This document shows, in pieces, positions 24,705-32,690 of a stretch of 55,096 nt of DNA (position 1 is its first letter; each line of letters begins with the position of its first letter). The notes below the pieces were generated by a model that was not told where the DNA came from, made no database searches, and was given only the letters and a program-made list of their open reading frames with translations. The DNA is from Pseudoalteromonas sp. 0303 (GTDB lineage: Bacteria > Pseudomonadota > Gammaproteobacteria > Enterobacterales > Alteromonadaceae): contig NZ_JABVXF010000011.1 in the NCBI RefSeq assembly GCF_013349995.1, forward strand, positions 1 through 55,096, given 5' to 3'. The translations under genes were made by a program, and so were the position numbers.

Positions 24705-25721
24705 ATGAGCTTAGGTACAACGGTTAAGGTTATAGAAGTAGATGATTTGAGTGATGATCTTAGCCCTGACATGCCTTATAAGTGTGTCGTTAAACTAATA
24801 CAGGGCAGCATAGATGCAGCCATGAGTTGCGCAGACCTACAAATCGGGCCTTACGCTAAGCTCAAGCCCCTTTTTAATGTTGATAAACTAGACGCTAATA
24901 CTTTTAAATATTCGACCTTCAGCTGCATCAAGGTTGGTGATACATTTACGTGCGCTAATGATCCGGCCATACAAAACGCCATAGACACTAAAGCCAACGT
25001 GAAGAGGCACACAACATTAGCGCTATCACGACAGGTCCATGTAGCTATTTCTGAGCCTATTATATATGAGCCATGGACACGACTAAGAACGTTTGAATCA
25101 TACAAACATGGTCTAACTGATTGCAACGAAAACTTGATTGAGCGATACAGCCTGTGCACTTTAAAAAATGATACAGAATCGAATGAAGTATTTTGTATTG
25201 AGAGTGTAAACGTTGATGACAAGACTGTAAGCTTAAGCGCCCTCTCCCGCTGTCCATACGATTTATATACCGAGGAAGATAAACCGGTTAATGAAATTAA
25301 ACTTTGCACTCCGCGAGATGAAGAACAGCGCTTATTTGATAAGTTAATTAAGCTACGGCCTGTTATCCAAGCACTCGGTGAATGCCATCATATTGACCTG
25401 ATCCATTACATTAGTAAGCTAATAGTCAATGATAAACACACATTGAGTCAAGCTGTAGAGTTGATATGCAAACGTATCATTACGCTCATCGGGATCAAGA
25501 AAACAACTGTGTATGCGAGTGTTCAATATACATCACTGAGTGATTCGGAAATTAAGTCTCATATAAGTAAAATTATAACAATTTCAGAGTGCATCAACGC
25601 ACTTACTAGCTTGGGGTTACCTAATAACACTGAATGGTCTGAAATGGAAAATCACTATATGTTAGTCATTGGTTTAGAGCCACAACTTGAACGGTTGTAT
25701 CGAAATTTATTGCACATTTAA
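24705..25721 (+). CDS. Hypothetical protein (338 aa)
   Basis: A GAGAG site lies before the ATG. The N-terminal half is cysteine-rich (KCVV, MSCADL, SCIKVG, FTCAND, TDCNEN, SLCTLK, VFCIES, SRCPYD, KLCTPR), without regular zinc-finger spacing. The C-terminal half is helical. There is no signal peptide, so the cysteines are probably reduced or bind metal. A clear promoter with a motif copy precedes it, so it may be a regulated single-gene unit. No family recognised. Confidence 0.65.
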   Translation: MSLGTTVKVIEVDDLSDDLSPDMPYKCVVKLIQGSIDAAMSCADLQIGPYAKLKPLFNVDKLDANTFKYSTFSCIKVGDTFTCANDPAIQNAIDTKANVKRHTTLALSRQVHVAISEPIIYEPWTRLRTFESYKHGLTDCNENLIERYSLCTLKNDTESNEVFCIESVNVDDKTVSLSALSRCPYDLYTEEDKPVNEIKLCTPRDEEQRLFDKLIKLRPVIQALGECHHIDLIHYISKLIVNDKHTLSQAVELICKRIITLIGIKKTTVYASVQYTSLSDSEIKSHISKIITISECINALTSLGLPNNTEWSEMENHYMLVIGLEPQLERLYRNLLHI

Positions 25722-25853
25722 AATATGGGAGGTTAACGGCGGTTCATAATAAACAGTGCAAATTTAAATATACATTCGTTTATGAAGAATGATTGTTAGA
25801 AAAATTCCGAGATTTTAAAAACAACCATTCTGTTTAATGGAATGAATAGAGAT

Positions 25854-26591
25854 TTAGCTTAAATCACACGAACTCGGCAAAGCGAAGGTTTTTGGAGCAA
25901 CAAAGTGTTTATTAGGCAAGTCAAAGACCACACCGGTTAGAGATTCGATGTAACTAACAGAGACCAAGTAATCATCTGCATTATTTTTCTTGGCCACATT
26001 GCTGTTTGGCATTACCCAGGCATTCCGTTCGCCCGTTGGTTTGATGATGATTTTGTATAGAAAGTCTGGAGTCTCAACGCCGTGAGAATCAACAAAATAA
26101 TCATTTGATTTATCATCTCCCCAAATCACACCTCCATAGACTGTTACTGGGCCGATATCACGCTCGCACTCAATCAACTTATCCGTGTGACGCCACAAAC
26201 CTTGACGATTCAAAGGAGCGCTGTGCGGTACTATGTTTGAAAATGCATTTGTGCTGTCACTCGCCTTTTTATCAAAATCCATATGATTTGCAGGCACACC
26301 GTGTCCACGGTCAAACTTAGGTGATTTACGCGGGGTCTTATACGTGAAAGTACCATATTGCTGGCATTTCTTTGGAAGCCGAACATCTTGGAAAAACCCA
26401 CTTTTACGTTTTGCATTTCCTGTGTCAGCTTGAGTTACATAATAATAATGCTCATACCCCCTCTTTTCACAATTGTAGAGAATTGAGTAATGACTATTAT
26501 CCAATTCGATTAGTGTACCTTGGTGTGTGGGAAGGTTAGCCGATACACTAAATGGTAAAGCAAAAGCTGTTAATGCCAGTAATAGCTTCAT
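25854..26591 (-). CDS. Secreted DNA/RNA non-specific endonuclease (245 aa)
   Basis: A signal peptide of about 18 residues (MKLLLALTAFALPFSVSA) directs export. The active-site motif DRGHG lies near residues 92-96, followed by ANHMDF, then NAFSNIVPHSAPLNRQGLW around 118-136, which supplies the metal-binding asparagine of the beta-beta-alpha-metal class. Family members (NucA, EndoG, Serratia nuclease) cut single- and double-stranded DNA and RNA. Cysteines at CEKRGY, KKCQQY, ECERD and SSCDLS may form two disulfides. An accessory nuclease on a conjugative element may limit competing DNA; that is inference. Confidence 0.88.
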   Translation of the reverse strand: MKLLLALTAFALPFSVSANLPTHQGTLIELDNSHYSILYNCEKRGYEHYYYVTQADTGNAKRKSGFFQDVRLPKKCQQYGTFTYKTPRKSPKFDRGHGVPANHMDFDKKASDSTNAFSNIVPHSAPLNRQGLWRHTDKLIECERDIGPVTVYGGVIWGDDKSNDYFVDSHGVETPDFLYKIIIKPTGERNAWVMPNSNVAKKNNADDYLVSVSYIESLTGVVFDLPNKHFVAPKTFALPSSCDLS

Positions 26592-26699
26592 ATGAATGTT
26601 CCTTTTATTAATATTTAAATGAGGCTGCTTTTTTAGGAGAGCAGCTGAAACAAGCTTATGTGAAATAGAGAAAGTTTCAGCGATAGTCCCAGTAGAGCA

Positions 26700-27473
26700 C
26701 TACTTCCCAAATAGTCGCTGTTTTAAATTTTTATATTCAGACTTTAAGCATTCCTTGTATGTAATGAAGTCGTAAATACTTAATCTGTTTCTTGAAGGTT
26801 TCACAGATAAGCGCTTACCAGAAAACGTGGGGTTGTCCAATGCTCCGATGATATGGTCCACTTCTTCGCGACTATAAAACTCATACATATTTGATACTGG
26901 TAATTCACCCTTTTTAAATGAAACTTTTAAAAAACCGACCTCAGATTGCGAAGTGTAATGCTTTAATTTAAACACCAGGTGCGGGTACCTTTGTGCAATG
27001 TTATCTACCTTTCGTTTTATGTCTAGGTATTGCGTATCTATGAAGTACTCTGTTATTGACACGTTTCGCAATGGTGAAACACCTGTAAATCGTTCAGGAT
27101 TAAAGTGAGCCAGGAATCGTGCGATTACACTTCTATGTTTTCCCTCGGAAATGAAATAGTTATCACCCACTTTAATAAAGCTAAGATTATGATGCTGATC
27201 ACTTAGGAAATACTCAGGGTTTGCACGTAACTCTTCTAAATTCGACGCTATACGCTTTAACCACTTACCTTCTAGACACTCACCCCAGGTACCATCACCA
27301 TACATTTGATCAATCCCGACGATTTTATCCATCGGGATGTCACCCCTGAAGTAACGCTGCTCACTAGTGAGGCAAATGTTGTTTGAGTTTTTATACTCTC
27401 CGTAATTGATAAGATTGTCATGGCTGAACGGGGCCGGTGTTTGATTGTTAAGGGTCTGTATTTCTGTATTCAT
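26700..27473 (-). CDS. ParB/sulfiredoxin-fold-like protein (257 aa)
   Basis: The start MNTEIQTLNNQ at 27473 has a GAGG site six bases upstream; the frame is open further upstream but probably not used. The segment KVGDNYFISEGKHRSVIARFL near residues 99-119 resembles the G-x-H-R box of the ParB/sulfiredoxin fold, which binds a nucleotide. The C-terminal third is basic (SGKRLSVKPSRNRL), with no recognisable DNA-binding helix pair. No ParA partner is visible, so partition is not shown. Element B lies directly upstream. Confidence 0.5.
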   Translation of the reverse strand: MNTEIQTLNNQTPAPFSHDNLINYGEYKNSNNICLTSEQRYFRGDIPMDKIVGIDQMYGDGTWGECLEGKWLKRIASNLEELRANPEYFLSDQHHNLSFIKVGDNYFISEGKHRSVIARFLAHFNPERFTGVSPLRNVSITEYFIDTQYLDIKRKVDNIAQRYPHLVFKLKHYTSQSEVGFLKVSFKKGELPVSNMYEFYSREEVDHIIGALDNPTFSGKRLSVKPSRNRLSIYDFITYKECLKSEYKNLKQRLFGK

Positions 27474-27544
27474 GCAATACCTCATTTGTGGTTTAATTTT
27501 TATGCATAACTTTATTGGTGATTTACTCAAACAAAAAATAATGT

Positions 27545-27798
27545 GGGTGAACAATATTTTCACCCCGAACAATAAAGTATCATCCTAAGCAATATAGTTT
27601 CATACTGCTAGGTGGCAACTTGTAGCAGTAAAACTTTACCAGTTCTTGCTGCTTGTTCTACGAAACTGGTAAATTGTTTCAGTTTTTCACTGTTTTGTTT
27701 CGTAAAAGTGGCAGTTTGTTTGGTTTTTTACCACTTTTGTTTCGATAAGATGGTAAATATTTCAGGTTCAGTATGAAACTCTTTATTGCAGGGCTACA
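27545..27798. repeat. Intergenic structured element B
   Basis: It has the boxes of element A: GGGTGAA (27545), TTCACCC (27559), ATAAAGTATC (27572), CTTTATTGCAGGGCTACA (27781). Here the inner stem is AGTTTCATACTG (27596-27607) with CAGTATGAAACT (27769-27780), and it encloses 160 bases with two more hairpins: TTTACCAGTT (27635) with AACTGGTAAA (27664), and AAAAGTGG (27704) with CCACTTTT (27731). The stretch 27474-27943 has no gene. Confidence 0.6.
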
Positions 27799-27896
27799 AA
27801 TAATGATTAGGCTTTTAGTTTGCTTATAAAGTATATAGTGAATTAAGAAGGGGAATTCGGGTGGAAAAAATAAATGTGTGATGTAGTTAAATTAAG

Positions 27897-27921
27897 CGTA
27901 AGGTCAAAACTAGACCTTACG
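27897..27921 (-). terminator. Hairpin after the 157-aa gene
   Basis: CGTAAGGTC pairs with GACCTTACG around a seven-base loop, 23 bases past the stop of the minus-strand gene. The tail is T-rich but broken. Confidence 0.5.
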
Positions 27922-27943
27922 TAAAGCTTATATAGAAATCGTG

Positions 27944-28417
27944 CTAGGAACTTTTTGATCGGGCATCCTTACTTTTGCGCTTTTCTAGTAAAATTAACTC
28001 TCGCGCCTCAGTTACCGACAATGGGTGCCCTAGCATTTGCTCAAGTAGTAAGAGTTGGGCGTAAAACCACTCTCCAACGGAACAATTAAAGTGGAGCACC
28101 CTACCAGCATCACTTAACGAGATGTTGCAACCCTTATTATGCTCATTGAATCGAATAGATTTATTCCGATCTTTGCCATGATACTTAGACTCATATGTGT
28201 AATAAATACCGTGTGAGAACGTGTAAAAATATTTAAACAGATCCACATCACTAAGTTGAAGTGATATTTTGTCACGCCATCGTGCCTCTTTATTGTCAAC
28301 TGGCGCTATTTCGATATTGATTGTATTTAGTCCTTTTTGTGATGTTACAGCTTGAAAATTAATGGCGAACTGCGGTCTAAAGAACGTGAATTTTTTACCA
28401 AACTGAGCGTTACTCAT
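27944..28417 (-). CDS. Hypothetical protein (157 aa)
   Basis: The start MSNAQFGKKFTFF at 28417 has an AAAGG site nine bases upstream. The first half is beta-rich with aromatic residues (FFRPQFAINFQAV, YFYTFSHGIYYTYESKYHG), and a final pair of helices follows (EWFYAQLLLLEQM, SVTEARELILLEKRK). Such aromatic beta sheets occur in single-strand-binding folds, but I do not recognise the family. It starts 11 bases after the 164-aa gene. Confidence 0.6.
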   Translation of the reverse strand: MSNAQFGKKFTFFRPQFAINFQAVTSQKGLNTINIEIAPVDNKEARWRDKISLQLSDVDLFKYFYTFSHGIYYTYESKYHGKDRNKSIRFNEHNKGCNISLSDAGRVLHFNCSVGEWFYAQLLLLEQMLGHPLSVTEARELILLEKRKSKDARSKSS

Positions 28418-28427
28418 AGCGTGCCTT

Positions 28428-28922
28428 TTATAAATCATCCACCAGCAAGAAGCTGCCATTATCGTTCATAATATTAATATCGGAAGTGTACGAATGGTGT
28501 TTCAGCTCGGCATCGACAAATTCGAGCGTTTTATTGATAGGGTTTATTGCAAGCGCGTAATAAGCCTTACCTGCCTTGTTCGTTTTTGCAAAATCAACAA
28601 GGCCTTTATGAGGGCCATCCACAGAGAACGCAGTAAATAGAAAAAGCGACACAGGCCCTTTATAACGTGGCAAGCTCACTTCATCAATTACACCTTTAAA
28701 TTGATAGTAATGCCCGTCTGTAGCTTCAATAAAACGCAATCCTTGGTGTAATGCATTTTTACCAAGCGAAGAAAACACCGTGCCAGGCTTAATAATGACA
28801 TCGTTGAAAGGGACCTCTGCATCTGTGCCCAGGTGCTGGGGTTCCGTTGTTACAATGAATGTTTGACCGTCTGTAAATAGATTAAGTCGAGAGTCGTGAT
28901 TTAGAAATTGTACAGTACCCAT
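28428..28922 (-). CDS. Hypothetical protein (164 aa)
   Basis: The product is a beta-rich soluble protein (MGTVQFLNHDSRLNLFTDG) with no signal peptide and no cysteine. It is in the middle of a three-gene minus-strand group (188, 164, 157 aa) that ends at the hairpin at 27.9 kb. Function unknown. Confidence 0.6.
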   Translation of the reverse strand: MGTVQFLNHDSRLNLFTDGQTFIVTTEPQHLGTDAEVPFNDVIIKPGTVFSSLGKNALHQGLRFIEATDGHYYQFKGVIDEVSLPRYKGPVSLFLFTAFSVDGPHKGLVDFAKTNKAGKAYYALAINPINKTLEFVDAELKHHSYTSDINIMNDNGSFLLVDDL

Positions 28923-28980
28923 AATTTTCCTAATTTTAATTTATCAATTCATGGTGGCGATGGGCCACCAAGCAATGTGG

Positions 28981-29547
28981 CTAATCAACCGCTTTCAGTT
29001 CATGTGTAAGCGGATAACAATCGCCTTCAAATAAGATGACTTGGTTAGTATCAATCAAAAACACATACACAAAGCCATTCAAACAAATCAACCGGTAAGT
29101 ACCACCTGCCCCTTTAGTTGCGTAGTTGCTAGTACCAAATGTGCCTCCATGGCCCACGCCCCCTGCGCCAAAACTACCGGCAACAACCTCACCAGAATCA
29201 TAATGAGGAACGTTAGACTTAGTCAGCATGATGATTTTGTCGATAAAATCGGGCTTCTTCCACTGATTAAATCGAGAGCTTGACCAGCGAATAATAGAGT
29301 TAAGCTTTGCCTTCGTGGCTGTGCAAATTAACACTTCATATTTATTCGCGACTTCATTAACAAACGAAGCAGATGCATTCCATCGAAGAGCGTCAGAATT
29401 TTTAGGCGCTATGTTATTAAACACAGCTTCACGCTCAGCACTTTCAATTTCGCATTCATTCATTTTTCGTTTTGCTTCAGTTTCTGGGTCTTCAAATCCA
29501 GCAGCTTTAGCATCACTTAAAAACAGGTCATACAATAAATCAGGCAT
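28981..29547 (-). CDS. Hypothetical protein with a glycine-rich segment (188 aa)
   Basis: The start MPDLLYDLFLSDAK at 29547 has a GAAGAG site upstream; ten more codons are open before it. Residues 1-100 are helical and charged. A glycine-rich segment (SGEVVAGSFGAGGVGHGG) near residues 120-137 is followed by strands. It heads the three-gene group. Function unknown. Confidence 0.6.
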   Translation of the reverse strand: MPDLLYDLFLSDAKAAGFEDPETEAKRKMNECEIESAEREAVFNNIAPKNSDALRWNASASFVNEVANKYEVLICTATKAKLNSIIRWSSSRFNQWKKPDFIDKIIMLTKSNVPHYDSGEVVAGSFGAGGVGHGGTFGTSNYATKGAGGTYRLICLNGFVYVFLIDTNQVILFEGDCYPLTHELKAVD

Positions 29548-29632
29548 ACACTTCTCTTCTGTGAAACAGGTAACCAATTAACGTAGAGCTATAATAGCCA
29601 ATAAAATACATGCGGCAGGAAAAGAGCACCTT

Positions 29633-29847
29633 CCATGGAACAACATACAAGAGTTCTCTGGCTGTTAGCCCCTTTGAGTTATACCTCTGCCCCTTCCCAG
29701 CTGTGCTTTGGAAGTGCCGCAGCGCCCCTGCGGGGCGCAGAAAAAAAGAAAAAAATGAAAGAGAGAAAATAAGAGCCAACATAAAGCAAACACGGATGTT
29801 GATTTGAAGACATATAGTTGGGTATTCACTTGTATGTTGTTCCATAG
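29633..29847. repeat. Structured segment bounded by 17-base inverted repeats
   Basis: ATGGAACAACATACAAG (29635-29651) recurs inverted at 29829-29845, and one more pair extends it with a mismatch. Inside lie a G+C-rich half with the hairpin GCGCCCC-TGC-GGGGCGC (near 29721-29737) and a purine-rich half (A/G only for more than 25 bases after 29739). The composition differs from its surroundings. No reading frame inside looks real. It could be a miniature mobile element or a structured RNA; no target-site duplication is visible. It lies in the geneless stretch 29548-29853. Confidence 0.55.
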
Positions 29848-29853
29848 GGTTGC

Positions 29854-30264
29854 TTAAATGTTAAACTCACTGGGCACTCTATGTAATCTGACCGTGCTTG
29901 TAACAACACCTTCTACACAGTACTCATCATGCTCTGTTATTTTAACCGGCGGATGGTCAGGATTAGCTGACAACAATTGGTTGTTCTTCATGTCAGCGAT
30001 TTTACAGACAAACAATCCATTATACGTGGCCACAATGACATCACCGTGCTGAACCGTTAACTTCCTATCAATGAGCAGCAAATCACCATCAAATATTCCA
30101 ACACCTTCCATGCTTCGCCCTGATGCCCTACCAATAAATGTAGTGGTCGGATCGACGAACATATCATCAAGCGACTTTGTAAGCTGTTTATAATTTACTG
30201 CGTGCCCTACATTACTATCCACAGCGCTAGCCCTTATTAATATAAACTGCACGTAGGGTAGCAA
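29854..30264 (-). CDS. umuD-like: UmuD-like S24 family self-cleaving protein (136 aa)
   Basis: UmuD-like proteins cleave themselves with a Ser-Lys pair and then partner an error-prone polymerase. Seen: the serine motif ASGRSMEG near residue 51, then DGDLLLIDR, GDVIVATYNGLFVCKI with the lysine near residue 91, and the closing strand EGVVTSTVRL. Length matches UmuD, and there is no N-terminal DNA-binding domain. No UmuC is next to it: its downstream side is the inverted-repeat segment. No LexA-type CTGT-N8-ACAG box lies upstream; motif copy 5 does. It may serve a polymerase elsewhere or have another target. Confidence 0.8.
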   Translation of the reverse strand: MLPYVQFILIRASAVDSNVGHAVNYKQLTKSLDDMFVDPTTTFIGRASGRSMEGVGIFDGDLLLIDRKLTVQHGDVIVATYNGLFVCKIADMKNNQLLSANPDHPPVKITEHDEYCVEGVVTSTVRLHRVPSEFNI

Positions 30265-30297
30265 AAATACAATGTTATGTTAGCTAATTAATTTGTG

Positions 30298-30309
30298 AAA
30301 TATTCACTT
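30298..30309 (+). promoter_or_regulatory. Copy 5 of the AAATATTCACTT motif
   Basis: This copy is part of a fuller palindrome, GTGAA-ATA-TTCAC (30295-30307). It lies between the divergent umuD-like and STAS-like genes, 34 bases from the former's start. Confidence 0.5.
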
Positions 30310-30340
30310 ATCGCTTGTGTGACTTTAGCTCTGAAGTAAA

Positions 30341-30742
30341 GTGACAACAATATCAACAAACACACAAGTTGCGAGCATGAGTCCACATGGAAAATTGGAA
30401 ACTATCTGGGTAGGTCAAACCTTGATAGTTAATGTCGAAGAGCCACTTAATGTAGAGGCGCTGATAAAATTCAATGCAGTAATTGAGAGTCAAATTGAAA
30501 TGAGAGCTGCAAAGCATTGGAAGCGGTATGTGTCTTTTTCTCCATGCGCACTGGGTGGGCCGGATGTTGTGAGTTTGACTAAGCAAATAAACCAATGGTG
30601 CTTTGATAATGGGTGTATTGCATGCGCTATCCACATCACATCTGCACCGCAGCGCTTCTTATATGGAACTTCACACTTAAACTGCCGGTTCTTCACCGAT
30701 GATGAGCAGGCATTCAATTGGCTTTTAACACAAAAGGTTTAG
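30341..30742 (+). CDS. Hypothetical protein, weak STAS/SpoIIAA-like pattern (133 aa)
   Basis: Opens at a GTG with a weak GAAG site. An in-frame ATG at 30377 (MSPHGKLETIWVG) would put motif copy 5 at the same distance as at other genes and may be the real start. The order strand, ...LIKFNAVIESQIE, strand, helix, and the ending FFTDDEQAFNWLL resembles small SpoIIAA/STAS-type proteins, but the match is by pattern only. Its stop lies five bases before the next gene. Function unknown. Confidence 0.5.
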   Translation: MTTISTNTQVASMSPHGKLETIWVGQTLIVNVEEPLNVEALIKFNAVIESQIEMRAAKHWKRYVSFSPCALGGPDVVSLTKQINQWCFDNGCIACAIHITSAPQRFLYGTSHLNCRFFTDDEQAFNWLLTQKV

Positions 30743-30747
30743 ATCAC

Positions 30748-31275
30748 ATGAAAAAATTTATCGCTCTAATTGTTATCATTGTCGCTTTACTTGGCTATGG
30801 CATTTATAACAAAGAACAATTGAATATTTGGTTCTCGATGAATGATCACCAGCAAGCAGCTAATCAGTTTTGGTTTACCCAAAAAAACCTTCTTGATGAA
30901 AAAGGTACGACTAACCTTCCTTTTACTGACAAGGTAATCACTTTTGATTATTTTGTATCTACGCCGATCCAACAAGACGGGAAATACTACTTTGAAACAA
31001 AATTAGTGATCAATAACCAGCATTTACTCCCGCTTTATACTACTGTGAAAGCGGTAGAGGGTAAATGGACTGTGGACCAAACCGAAACATTTGCCAGTGC
31101 GGGTGATGCAAGCATTCAGTACTATATGGATCTCTATCAAAGCACACTGAAAAACACTAACCAGTACATTAAAAACATGGCGCCTAAGATGACTAAAAAA
31201 GATGCTGAGGCATTTATTGACAAGCAACTAGGAAATATAAAAACCGTCTTCCTCGACACATATCATGCGCAATAA
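30748..31275 (+). CDS. Membrane-anchored hypothetical protein (175 aa)
   Basis: The start MKKFIALIVIIVALLGYGIY at 30748 gives a single N-terminal membrane anchor or uncleaved signal. The remainder is a soluble, probably periplasmic domain with beta strands then helices. The frame is open ten codons upstream inside the previous gene, but that part would spoil the anchor. A hairpin follows at 31330. Function unknown. Confidence 0.65.
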   Translation: MKKFIALIVIIVALLGYGIYNKEQLNIWFSMNDHQQAANQFWFTQKNLLDEKGTTNLPFTDKVITFDYFVSTPIQQDGKYYFETKLVINNQHLLPLYTTVKAVEGKWTVDQTETFASAGDASIQYYMDLYQSTLKNTNQYIKNMAPKMTKKDAEAFIDKQLGNIKTVFLDTYHAQ

Positions 31276-31329
31276 CCTTAAAGGGGTCTTTTTCTGAAAC
31301 ACTTCCTTGCCCTGATAGTATGGACAAAA

Positions 31330-31350
31330 GGGGTTGCCTTTTGCAACCCC
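31330..31350. terminator. Hairpin after the 175-aa gene
   Basis: GGGGTTGC (31330-31337) pairs with GCAACCCC (31343-31350) around CTTTT. On the minus strand TTTT follows; on the plus strand there is no U-run, so direction is unclear. Confidence 0.5.
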
Positions 31351-31373
31351 AACCATTTACAGGATTCGACATT

Positions 31374-31430
31374 ATGATTATACCCTTTTCACTTCGGCTA
31401 CCATGTACTTTTAGCGGCGTTACATTATGA
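31374..31430 (+). CDS. Possible 18-aa leader peptide
   Basis: An ATG at 31374 reads MIIPFSLRLPCTFSGVTL and stops at TGA 31428-31430, which overlaps the ATG of the next gene (ATGA). ACATTATGATTA surrounds both starts, so the sequence may be a small duplication. Translation of the leader could feed the 219-aa gene. Confidence 0.35.
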   Translation: MIIPFSLRLPCTFSGVTL

Positions 31431-32086
31431 TTACGAGAGTAAGTAAGTTCAGAGCTTTGCTCTCTGCATTGCTCGTTTTGCCTATTGGGGTTGGTGGTTA
31501 CCTCTACTCAAAGCAATCATCATCCAAAGCAGCCACCCCAATCACCATTAACAGCAATGTTAGTATCCCTGTGCAACTGCTCGATGAAGCAACCCTTGAA
31601 AGTGAGCTAGGCCTTGCGCTTAAAAAAAGAAACACAAAGGCTAACCGGCACTGGGAGCAAGTGGTTAAAAGTGGGGGTATATTTGATTGCTTACGTCCAT
31701 TGGGAGAGTATGAGTTCAATTCAGGCCAATGGGTAACACCAAGTGTCGTTACTTACCGAAATGTGAATGGTGAACACCTGCTTTCATTTGTTGTGGAGTT
31801 ATTTCACTCTCACCATGAGGGGAAGTTTACTTTTGAAGGGGCCCTGAAGGAAAACCTTACACTTGATTACAGTGCGGAAGGTTTAAGTGCGCCTTTAAAT
31901 TACTTTTCACGCGAACCCAAGGTTAAGAGAGGTAACTGCGTGGTACCTGTCCTTAAAAGCGCAATGCTACCTCCCCTCTCTTATAACCCCAACCGGTATC
32001 ACTCACGACTTGTTAATTACTATATGGATGTAATCGAACCAATAATTCTATCTTTTAAGGAAAAAATTAAACGTGAAATTCAATAA
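31427..32086 (+). CDS. Membrane-anchored or secreted hypothetical protein (219 aa)
   Basis: The N-terminus (VSKFRALLSALLVLPIGVGGYLY) is a signal anchor. The exported part has two cysteines (FDCLRP, GNCVVP) that may pair. It overlaps the signal peptidase gene by 14 bases, which suggests co-production with it. In IncP and other systems a peptidase of this family matures a pilin; this protein is much larger than such pilins. Function unknown. Confidence 0.6.
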   Translation: MITRVSKFRALLSALLVLPIGVGGYLYSKQSSSKAATPITINSNVSIPVQLLDEATLESELGLALKKRNTKANRHWEQVVKSGGIFDCLRPLGEYEFNSGQWVTPSVVTYRNVNGEHLLSFVVELFHSHHEGKFTFEGALKENLTLDYSAEGLSAPLNYFSREPKVKRGNCVVPVLKSAMLPPLSYNPNRYHSRLVNYYMDVIEPIILSFKEKIKREIQ

Positions 32087-32675
32087 GGTTAAACACGCCA
32101 AAGTGCTGGTGACAGGTCTCGCTTTGCTGAGTGTTTTATACGTTACTGTATTTTTTGAAATAGTGAAAATAGAATCAAATTCTATGCAACCTACCTTCAA
32201 AGAAGGCGAGTTTATAACGCTTCATCGTGTGGTTTTTCCGAGGAATGCATTTGAACGAGGTCAAATCATCAAGTTTGACACACCAAGTAAGGAAAACGTG
32301 CTAAAGCGAGTAATAGCGATTGCAGGTGATATGGTGATGGTAAGCGGAAAAGAAACATACATTAATAAAAAAAATATCGGACATTTTGAATTAATAGAGC
32401 GTCACCTTGTTTCTCATGGGGAAGTTTACCAAGATGGCTACCCATTATCTGTTTATTCTAGTGAGCTAGACAACGGCCACTTTAATATCGCTTTAACAGG
32501 GATTGTTCCAGAATATACCGAAAACTACTTTCTACAGCCAGGTATGCCAGTGGGCCAATGGTATGTTCCATCTGACCATGTATTTGTGATGGGAGACAAT
32601 CGTGACTTCTCATATGACAGTCGCTTTTTTGGGTTTATTCCGATAGAGCAAATAAATGCACATTATGAACAATAA
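32073..32675 (+). CDS. lepB-like: Type I signal peptidase, S26 family (200 aa)
   Basis: The product removes signal peptides from exported proteins at the outer face of the inner membrane. Seen: one N-terminal membrane segment (residues 11-28), the catalytic serine motif IESNSMQPTF near residue 37, the lysine in VLKRVIAIAGD near residue 77, and the conserved GDNRDFSYDSRFFG near 171-184. It starts at a GTG inside the preceding gene. Plasmid-borne copies (TraF type) often serve the transfer machinery. It does not replace a prepilin peptidase, which is an unrelated enzyme. Confidence 0.88.
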   Translation: MKFNKVKHAKVLVTGLALLSVLYVTVFFEIVKIESNSMQPTFKEGEFITLHRVVFPRNAFERGQIIKFDTPSKENVLKRVIAIAGDMVMVSGKETYINKKNIGHFELIERHLVSHGEVYQDGYPLSVYSSELDNGHFNIALTGIVPEYTENYFLQPGMPVGQWYVPSDHVFVMGDNRDFSYDSRFFGFIPIEQINAHYEQ

Positions 32676-32690
32676 CATCGGCAATATTAT

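Noticed and set aside
26700..27473. A plasmid partition system (parAB)
   Set aside because: Only a ParB/sulfiredoxin-like box is seen; there is no ParA gene next to it and no helix-turn-helix in the protein.
27596..27780. A plasmid iteron origin in element B
   Set aside because: The TTTACC and GTTTC segments recur mostly as inverted, not direct, repeats, and no Rep gene is near. I keep it as a structured element of unknown role.
29540..29845. A 101-codon open frame on the minus strand across the inverted-repeat segment
   Set aside because: It starts inside the inverted repeat, has an unnatural composition and runs into the 188-aa gene in another frame. The sequence is better explained by the structured segment.
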